Source: CBDCVN01 sp965223585 (lineage in GTDB: Bacteria; Deinococcota; Deinococci; Deinococcales; Trueperaceae). Taken from it: DNA of 64,000 bases. The notes below the pieces were generated by a model, which was not told where the DNA came from, did no database searches, and saw only the letters and a list, made by a program, of their open reading frames with translations. Of the stretch, positions 60,992 to 64,000 are shown piece by piece. Location of the stretch: positions 62,001-126,000 of the forward strand of contig CBDCWW010000023.1 in assembly GCA_965223585.1 (NCBI GenBank), written 5' to 3'. Numbering within the stretch: position 1 is the first letter of the stretch; each line of letters starts with the position of its first letter. A program made the position numbers and the translations under genes.

Positions 60992-62178
60992 TAACCTGCC
61001 TGATAGTAAAAATGCTTACTTACTTTTTGATTCATTGTACCTAAAAATATTAGGGTATACCTTCCAGTTTTTAAATTTGAAGTATCCACCCTGACAGAGT
61101 GAGCATAAGGTGTAAGGGCATCACCACAACCTATATCAGGAGGGATATGCGCCTTAGCTTTGAGTGTAATAGTAAAGGTACTAGCATCAACAAATTGAAA
61201 AATATCAATAAATTCAATACAGGTGCTACTATGAGTGCTGCGTAAGCAAACATCTACTTGAATAGGGAAGCTCTCAAGAATGAAAAGCTCAATAGTGTTA
61301 GCAGCATTTTTATACTCCTCTGAATCAAACCCATAGGGTTGGCAGTTTGGTGGTGGTTTGCAGCTGTCTAAGAAACAATTCTCATTAAAATTTGAAATCT
61401 CAATATATAGTTCGTCATCAGCAATAATCTCACTGTAATCTATAAATACCTCTGTAGGAAAACCATACTGAGAATCATAGCTTACTCTGATAATATCAGC
61501 CTTTTCCTTAATAGCCTCACCAATTAACTCAAAAGTTTCTTCAATGCTTAGGAAACTATCTAGATACTCTGGAGGAACAGGCTCTCCACTTTTTGTATAA
61601 GTAGCATGAGTAATCTGTACATCTCCACTTTGCTCAACTTCAACTCGAGCTGGATAAGTAACCTTGGGGATGCAAAAACAACTACGCTTAAAGATAATGC
61701 TATAACTTTCTATCTTGTGCTCAAGCCAAAGGTTATAATTTTCTTCAAATGTTGTCTTAACATCATTATTAATAGGTTGTAATTTAATGCTAATAGTAGT
61801 GGGGTTATTAAGGTTAATTTCTACCCTTTGCTTACCAGCAGCAAAGGGCTTACCCTCAGCATCAAAACAGGTAACTTTAAAGGTATAGAGGCCATCAGGC
61901 AAGTGTTTGAGAACTAACTTATAACTTAGACTAGAAGGTAAATGAAACTGAGTACATGTAGTGTTAACAGCACGACTAGCATTGAAGTTTAGCTCGAGCT
62001 TTTCACCACTTATATTAAGAATTGCTTTATTACGCCTTTGGGTAGCTGTATTTACCTCTTTAGCAGAGAGTTGAGGCAAAACTTCCTCACCAGTTAGTTC
62101 ATGAACGCTATTACAAGCCAGCAAGCCTAGTAATAGGACAAGGACTAAAAGAAAGTTCAAATGAATAACTTTAAGCAT
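60988..62178 (-). CDS. lipoprotein with DUF6174-like domain
   Basis: A 396-aa lipoprotein: lipobox LGLLAC (Cys near 22), an N-terminal beta-rich domain (about 45-130) with LPDGLYTFKVTCFDAEGKPF, then a domain starting NYNLWLEHKIESYSIIFKRS that matches DUF6174 (C-x-C near 168-170, and GFPTEVFIDY near 240). The C-terminal 120 residues include several Cys. Function unknown; probably exported and anchored. Its 3' end overlaps the E2 stop. Confidence 0.65.
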   Translation of the reverse strand: MLKVIHLNFLLVLVLLLGLLACNSVHELTGEEVLPQLSAKEVNTATQRRNKAILNISGEKLELNFNASRAVNTTCTQFHLPSSLSYKLVLKHLPDGLYTFKVTCFDAEGKPFAAGKQRVEINLNNPTTISIKLQPINNDVKTTFEENYNLWLEHKIESYSIIFKRSCFCIPKVTYPARVEVEQSGDVQITHATYTKSGEPVPPEYLDSFLSIEETFELIGEAIKEKADIIRVSYDSQYGFPTEVFIDYSEIIADDELYIEISNFNENCFLDSCKPPPNCQPYGFDSEEYKNAANTIELFILESFPIQVDVCLRSTHSSTCIEFIDIFQFVDASTFTITLKAKAHIPPDIGCGDALTPYAHSVRVDTSNLKTGRYTLIFLGTMNQKVSKHFYYQAGY

Positions 62179-62258
62179 AATTAAATGTTACAAGCATTTC
62201 GGCAAGAATTTTTATGAAAACATAGTGAAGCTCATTAACTGCAGGACAGGTTTAGGTT

Positions 62259-62504
62259 TTATTCCATTTCCACCCCAGCAAGTTCATAGTTCTTTTGAAT
62301 GTAGCTAGTCCATTCCTCAGGCATATCTTCTTCTGTAAAAATTGCCTCTACGGGACAGGCAGGTACACAAGCACCGCAATCAATGCACTCTTCAGGATGG
62401 ATATAAAGTTGATCATCTGCTTCATAAATGCACTCAACAGGGCAAACATCTACACAAGCTTTATCTTTAGTACCTATACATGGTTCAGCTATAATATGTG
62501 ACAT
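62259..62504 (-). CDS. seven-iron ferredoxin [3Fe-4S][4Fe-4S]
   Basis: An 81-aa ferredoxin. CIGTKDKACVDVCPVECI gives the first site, with the spacing of a 3Fe-4S cluster (extra residues between the first two Cys), and CIDCGACVPACP the second, 4Fe-4S, site. The C-terminal WTSYIQKNYELAG is like that of Thermus and other seven-iron ferredoxins. It is a cytosolic low-potential electron carrier. Single gene with AAGGAAAAAT upstream. Confidence 0.93.
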   Translation of the reverse strand: MSHIIAEPCIGTKDKACVDVCPVECIYEADDQLYIHPEECIDCGACVPACPVEAIFTEEDMPEEWTSYIQKNYELAGVEME

Positions 62505-62647
62505 AATTTTTCCTTAACTATTAAAGAATTTTACCTTTCAAACTTCATTTTTAAAATTTTTCTCTAGTTTTGTCAAGGCCATTTAGAAATTTTAACAGTA
62601 AATGCTTTCAAGTCATAGAAAACTCTCTTTAAAAGTTTGTAAAATGC

Positions 62648-63181
62648 TTAGAAAACTATCTTGCTCCAATCCAAATCATCTAGCGGACGAAAAACATCAA
62701 CATGCTCTAACAGAATACCTGCCGATTGACTTTTGAACATTGCTACCTCAATATGCTTCCCTTTGCGTTTAATAGCCTCAAGCAATTGCACATAATCACC
62801 ATCGCCACTAATCAATAGTGCTGTATCATAAGCATTTTCATAGGCTAAGCATAATGATTCAACTGCTATAGCTACATCAATTCCCTTTTCTACTAGTAAA
62901 CCATCGTTGCGACGGTGTAGACGTCCTAAACGTACACTAACATAAGGAATTCGACTTAAAGACTCAAAAAAACGTTGCTGGCCCTCACGAAGCTCGTCAT
63001 CATAATCCTCTGTAAGTGCTGCATTGTAATAATATGACCGAACTATAGTTCTCCCGGCCATAAGTTGTTTAATAAGCTCTTGTAAATTAATTCTGGTGCT
63101 CTCAAGGTTTTCACGCATACCATTATAAAGGTTGCTTCCGTCAATAAAAATAGCCAATCTGTCTTGCAAGATAGTCTCCAT
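62648..63181 (-). CDS. NYN-domain (LabA/DUF88-like) protein
   Basis: A 177-aa protein, from ATG 63181. LAIFIDGSNLYNGMRE at the N-terminus, GIDVAIAVESLCLA in the middle and LLISGDGDYVQLLEAIKRKG toward the end supply the acidic residues (Asp in IDGSN, D-V-A, SGDGDY) of NYN/PIN-like RNases. The role is presumably RNA cleavage. The upstream ATG 63193 lies within the TATAAT box, so the later start is preferred; transcript would be nearly leaderless, as is common in Deinococcus. Confidence 0.85.
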   Translation of the reverse strand: METILQDRLAIFIDGSNLYNGMRENLESTRINLQELIKQLMAGRTIVRSYYYNAALTEDYDDELREGQQRFFESLSRIPYVSVRLGRLHRRNDGLLVEKGIDVAIAVESLCLAYENAYDTALLISGDGDYVQLLEAIKRKGKHIEVAMFKSQSAGILLEHVDVFRPLDDLDWSKIVF

Positions 63182-63191
63182 AGTTTTAATC

Positions 63192-63199
63192 ATTATAAT
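63192..63199. promoter_or_regulatory. symmetrical TATAAT serving divergent genes
   Basis: CATTATAATG reads TATAAT on both strands. On minus it is 11 bases upstream of ATG 63181; on plus it is about 25 bases upstream of ATG 63225. A shared -10 core for the two divergent genes is likely. Confidence 0.5.
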
Positions 63200-63224
63200 G
63201 CTTTTATCAGTATAAGTTTAAAGA

Positions 63225-64000
63225 ATGCGACAAATTATTATTTATCTTTCACTACTATCTTTTTTTAGTGCTTGTTCAGGCACCTCAGAGTCCCAACCTA
63301 GTACCTTGCTTATTATAGGGTTCGATAATAAAATTGGTCTTTTAGATACCTGCTTACTTACCAACGATATAGCTAGTGATTGTCCCTCGAGCACTAAAGC
63401 TACAGAAGAAAATCCACGCCCCTTACTATTAGAACGTAGTTTACCAGAAGATAGCGAATCGCTTGGTTTTGATATAGCTGATCGTGATAATAGGCGCAAC
63501 GAATTAGTGGTTTTAAGTGCTAAAGGTCTAGGTGCTGAAAGAATAGCTTACTTAAGCTTCTTTACAACTACAAACATTAATCCTGACCCTCAAAGTGTAC
63601 AACTTTCTGAAAGCAGAGCTTTTATTACTTTAGAAATAGAAAACTTCACTATTGATAATGATGTCAGCCCCCAACCAGCTAGCTTGTGCCCTACCGATGT
63701 TCAATTTGAAGAAGAAGGGAACTACCTAGCATTCTTTAGCGATCAAGATATTTGTGGTGCTAGTTTGGTAGATGCCATAGACATTATAGATTTACAAACA
63801 AGTCCACCCACATTAGTAAAGCATATTGAATTGGGGAATAGCATTCCTAAAGGTTTTTACATAGATCAAATTGATGACAAACTTTATTATTTGCAAGAGA
63901 GTGGCAGTCAATTAGCTTTAACCAGCCTTTTGTTGAATGATGATATTGTAGATAATGAGGAGCAGGAAGTTATTAATTTTGACAATGATGAAACTGTAAT
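63225..64000 (+). CDS. lipoprotein, 3' end beyond the window
   Basis: An open frame from ATG 63225 to the window edge (at least 258 codons) was read by hand. The N-terminus MRQIIIYLSLLSFFSACSG is a lipoprotein signal with lipobox SFFSAC. The mature part is acidic, with phrases such as LGFDIADRDNRRNELVVLSA and SIPKGFYIDQIDDKLYYLQE that suggest a beta-propeller-like surface protein. No family recognised. It is divergent from the NYN-domain gene. Confidence 0.7.
   Translation, partial: MRQIIIYLSLLSFFSACSGTSESQPSTLLIIGFDNKIGLLDTCLLTNDIASDCPSSTKATEENPRPLLLERSLPEDSESLGFDIADRDNRRNELVVLSAKGLGAERIAYLSFFTTTNINPDPQSVQLSESRAFITLEIENFTIDNDVSPQPASLCPTDVQFEEEGNYLAFFSDQDICGASLVDAIDIIDLQTSPPTLVKHIELGNSIPKGFYIDQIDDKLYYLQESGSQLALTSLLLNDDIVDNEEQEVINFDNDETV

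Noticed and set aside
1..64000. CRISPR arrays, rRNA genes, prophage or secondary-metabolite cluster
   Set aside because: No regularly spaced identical repeats, no rRNA-like tracts, no phage structural genes and no biosynthetic enzymes were seen, despite SARP-type regulators.

Overview
The window is low-G+C bacterial chromosome (roughly 38-40% by eye). It opens at the end of rplB and runs through the S10-spc-alpha ribosomal superoperon to rplQ, then into an accessory region with sulfur-metabolism, regulatory and surface-lipoprotein genes. The ribosomal order secY-adk-map-infA-rpmJ-rpsM-rpsK-rpsD-rpoA-rplQ, a zinc-ribbon S14, an IF-1 most like those of Thermus/Deinococcus, a Thermus-like seven-iron ferredoxin, SARP-type regulators and many lipoboxed proteins suggest a low-G+C relative of Deinococcota. 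The phylum is an inference; the 16S gene is not present.

Layout. 1-12482: 27 tightly packed ribosomal/secretion/initiation/RNA polymerase genes, all on +. 12483-15737: an insertion-sequence pocket (IS630-type with a -1 frameshift window, and an IS4-superfamily-like element). 15738-23908: a lipoprotein, a 534-aa protein of unknown function with a B3-like N-terminus, a DUF1761 membrane protein, an acyltransferase E2, a CcdA-like protein, a roadblock/DUF4388 pair and a LysR regulator. 23960-27670: a mobile-element scrapyard with one intact and two broken RAYT (Y1 transposase) genes, REP-like palindromes, the tail of a beta-helix surface protein, a vapBC-type module, and an ISH3-like element whose exact ends and 5-bp target duplication can be read. 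27870-35701: a sulfur locus: CstB-like persulfide dioxygenase/rhodanese, SulP permease, split YeeE/YedE transporter, SufR-like Cys-containing regulator, secreted rhodanese and a tandem DUF1264 protein. CsoR/CstR-like operator sequences recur at its promoters, and an IS5 element has split it. 35731-37274: a tRNA-Ile(UAU) and a decaying toxin-antitoxin/nucleotidyltransferase cluster. 37424-41848: di-heme cytochrome c peroxidase with a frameshifted signal peptide, hemW, glycogen debranching enzyme. 42606-56914: two large SARP/BTAD-AAA regulators bracketing two secreted seven-bladed beta-propeller lipoproteins (FG-GAP and SBBP), a NUDIX protein, a DUF4173 membrane protein and an ORF-less group II intron. 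57450-64000: hisG/hisZ, a second E2, lipoproteins, ferredoxin and a NYN-domain protein.

Most notable observations: (1) an ORF-less 703-nt group II intron whose ends, domain V, EBS1/IBS1 and EBS2/IBS2 can all be read, because an empty paralogous copy of its target repeat lies at 21306-21398; (2) the palindrome CTCGAG occurs about 58 times, some sevenfold more than base composition predicts, and is missing from the IS elements and the intron; (3) near-identical operator-like sequences link the sulfur promoters; (4) 7-bp direct repeats with an 11-bp period, the usual SARP-operator layout, occur next to the SARP and lipoprotein genes; (5) a rare tRNA-Ile(UAU). All calls come from reading the sequence; no database search was run.
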